Under the pieces are notes generated by a model that saw only the letters and a program-made list of their open reading frames with translations, was not told the origin of the DNA and searched no databases. A stretch of DNA of 13,715 bases from Nitratidesulfovibrio sp044433065 (GTDB lineage Bacteria > Desulfobacterota > Desulfovibrionia > Desulfovibrionales > Desulfovibrionaceae): assembly GCA_044433065.1 (NCBI GenBank), contig JAWXUA010000069.1, positions 1-13,715 of the forward strand. The letters are read 5' to 3'. The position numbers were made by a program, and so were the translations under genes. Below are positions 12,795 through 13,715 of this stretch, piece after piece (position 1 is the first letter of the stretch; each line of letters starts with the position of its first letter).

Positions 12795-13648
12795 GTTTAC
12801 TCATCGTCACTTCAACAGCTTGCGAAATGCGCGCTGTACTCAATGGTTTTAATGGCCGTGGGCGCATCAGCTGCCTTATGCCGGAAGAAGGTATCCCTAA
12901 AGATGCCCCTGTCAATGAGCGCGACTGCCTCCTCCTTGTCACAGGTGCAGGCCCCATCAATGCCGCCTTCCGACTCGGGCAAACCCTTGCAGCAAATCCG
13001 CGCATCCACGGTGTCTTGAACCTTGGTATTGCCGGAAGTTTCGATCTCAACAAAGCCGCCCTTACCCAAAGCGTCCTTGTTGAGCGTGAAATAGCTCCTG
13101 CCTACAACTATATGCTCCTTGCCGACATGGGCCCCACGTCCTGTAGTGTCACCGACTCTACACCCCATATGCCGAGCAACTACACCGATATTCAAGCACA
13201 GCACCATATCCACGCAAGCCCAGAACGCGGCACTTCACCCTATGTCGAAGTTGCCTCTGACATGGGACCCGTCACCGAGCTTGGGCCGCGCCCCAGTCTC
13301 CACGTGCATGAAGGGAACCCCATCACATGGCGACGCCTCGACCTCGAACCTCAGCGACACATCAATCGCTTTGAAGTCCGTCTTCCCAAGCGTTGTGTGC
13401 GTGGTGACGCCCTCACCGTCGCAGGTATTTCCGCATACGCCGAATACGCACCGCGCATCGAAGAGCATGGCGCGCTCATCGAAAACCTCGAAGGCTTCGC
13501 CATGGCCCTCGCTTGCCATAAAGTCGGTATCCCTTTCATGGAATGCCGTACCGTTGCCTACAAAATCGGTTCCCATGAGCCTGCCGACTGGGCCGTCAAC
13601 GAGGCGCTGGATACCTTGGGTGAAGTCGCTAAAAGGTTTTTTATTTAG
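12791..13648 (+). CDS. mqnB: Futalosine hydrolase, MqnB family
   Basis: MqnB releases hypoxanthine from futalosine to give dehypoxanthine futalosine in the alternative menaquinone pathway, in the cytoplasm. It belongs to the MTA/SAH nucleosidase-like fold. The start is TTG at 12791 with GGAG 5 bases upstream. Matching parts: MSLLIVTSTACEMRAV at the N-terminus, LLLVTGAGPINAAF (47-60), VLNLGIAGSFD (75-85), VLVEREIAP (95-103), then at the C-terminus ALIENLEGFAMALAC (228-242), GIPFMECRTVAYKIGSHEPADW (246-267) and the closing AL..L helix. Glu231 and Glu234 correspond to the substrate-binding 'E.mEG' segment. At 285 aa it is longer than the usual 200-240 aa; about 60 extra residues (around 117-180) lie in the middle. 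The nearby ubiE supports a menaquinone role. Confidence 0.88.
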   Translation: MSLLIVTSTACEMRAVLNGFNGRGRISCLMPEEGIPKDAPVNERDCLLLVTGAGPINAAFRLGQTLAANPRIHGVLNLGIAGSFDLNKAALTQSVLVEREIAPAYNYMLLADMGPTSCSVTDSTPHMPSNYTDIQAQHHIHASPERGTSPYVEVASDMGPVTELGPRPSLHVHEGNPITWRRLDLEPQRHINRFEVRLPKRCVRGDALTVAGISAYAEYAPRIEEHGALIENLEGFAMALACHKVGIPFMECRTVAYKIGSHEPADWAVNEALDTLGEVAKRFFI

Positions 13649-13654
13649 GATAAA

Positions 13655-13706
13655 CTGGGTGAGGGGGAAGGACACTTTTAAAAAAGTTTCCTTCCCCCTC
13701 CCCCAG
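13655..13706. terminator. Long hairpin after mqnB, Desulfovibrio-type palindrome
   Basis: CTGGGTGAGGGGGAAGGA (13655-13672) pairs with TCCTTCCCCCTCCCCCAG (13689-13706) at 17 of 18 positions, and the centre ACTTTT-AA-AAAAGT continues the helix. It begins 7 bases after the mqnB stop. No T run follows, so it is not a classical intrinsic terminator, but its position fits a 3' end. It may also be a member of a dispersed palindromic family. Confidence 0.7.
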
Positions 13707-13715
13707 ACCCCCTCC

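Noticed and set aside
1..13715. tRNA, rRNA, CRISPR arrays, transposases
   Set aside because: No cloverleaf with a conserved T-loop, no rRNA segments, no regularly spaced repeats and no transposase motifs were seen by eye; a tRNAscan or covariance search was not possible.

Overview
The window looks like chromosomal DNA of a flagellated, Gram-negative bacterium that makes menaquinone by the futalosine route. It is most likely a Desulfovibrio-type sulfate reducer (Desulfovibrionaceae). This is inference from an MltD-type lipoprotein, FliO, MqnB next to UbiE, a small CI-like HTH regulator of a kind common in that group, and a long G/A-rich palindrome at the right edge that I associate with Desulfovibrio intergenic DNA. 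Base composition is moderate, with very AT-rich intergenic stretches. Most genes are ordinary housekeeping genes.

Layout. Bases 1-330 hold no convincing gene. A lytic transglycosylase lipoprotein gene (mltD, minus) and a 23S rRNA 2'-O-methyltransferase gene (rlmB, plus) diverge from about 2.33-2.64 kb. After rlmB comes an island (3.78-4.73 kb) with a small CI-like HTH regulator (minus), a 28-bp dyad just upstream of it, two copies of a structured repeat of about 92 bp, and two almost identical 42-bp bidirectional terminators that bracket the regulator and the first repeat copy. Next is a minus-strand set read era, then yggS, then fliO. A large multi-branched palindrome lies between era and yggS.

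An AT-rich gap of 659 bp follows era. It contains a sigma70-like promoter with a good Fur-box match inside it, facing the sulP transporter gene (plus). Then come a dihydrouridine synthase gene (dus), a promoter plus structured terminator or possible small RNA, a 68-aa protein resembling the N-terminal half of MucR/Ros proteins, and ubiE, whose GTG start overlaps the stop of the small gene. A DUF2065-like small membrane protein gene converges on ubiE with a 5-base gap. A 63-aa unknown ORF overlaps the TTG start of mqnB. The window ends in a long hairpin.

How the genes fit together: UbiE and MqnB both belong to menaquinone biosynthesis (last methylation and futalosine hydrolysis). RlmB, Era and Dus act on rRNA, ribosome assembly and tRNA. 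MltD remodels the cell wall, and FliO belongs to the flagellar export gate. I found no complete new system. The parts most worth a second look are the regulator/repeat island at 3.78-4.73 kb, the Fur-type promoter before sulP, the MucR-N-like protein, and the structured elements at 6.11-6.24 and 11.02-11.13 kb. No tRNA, rRNA, CRISPR array, transposase or integrase was recognised.
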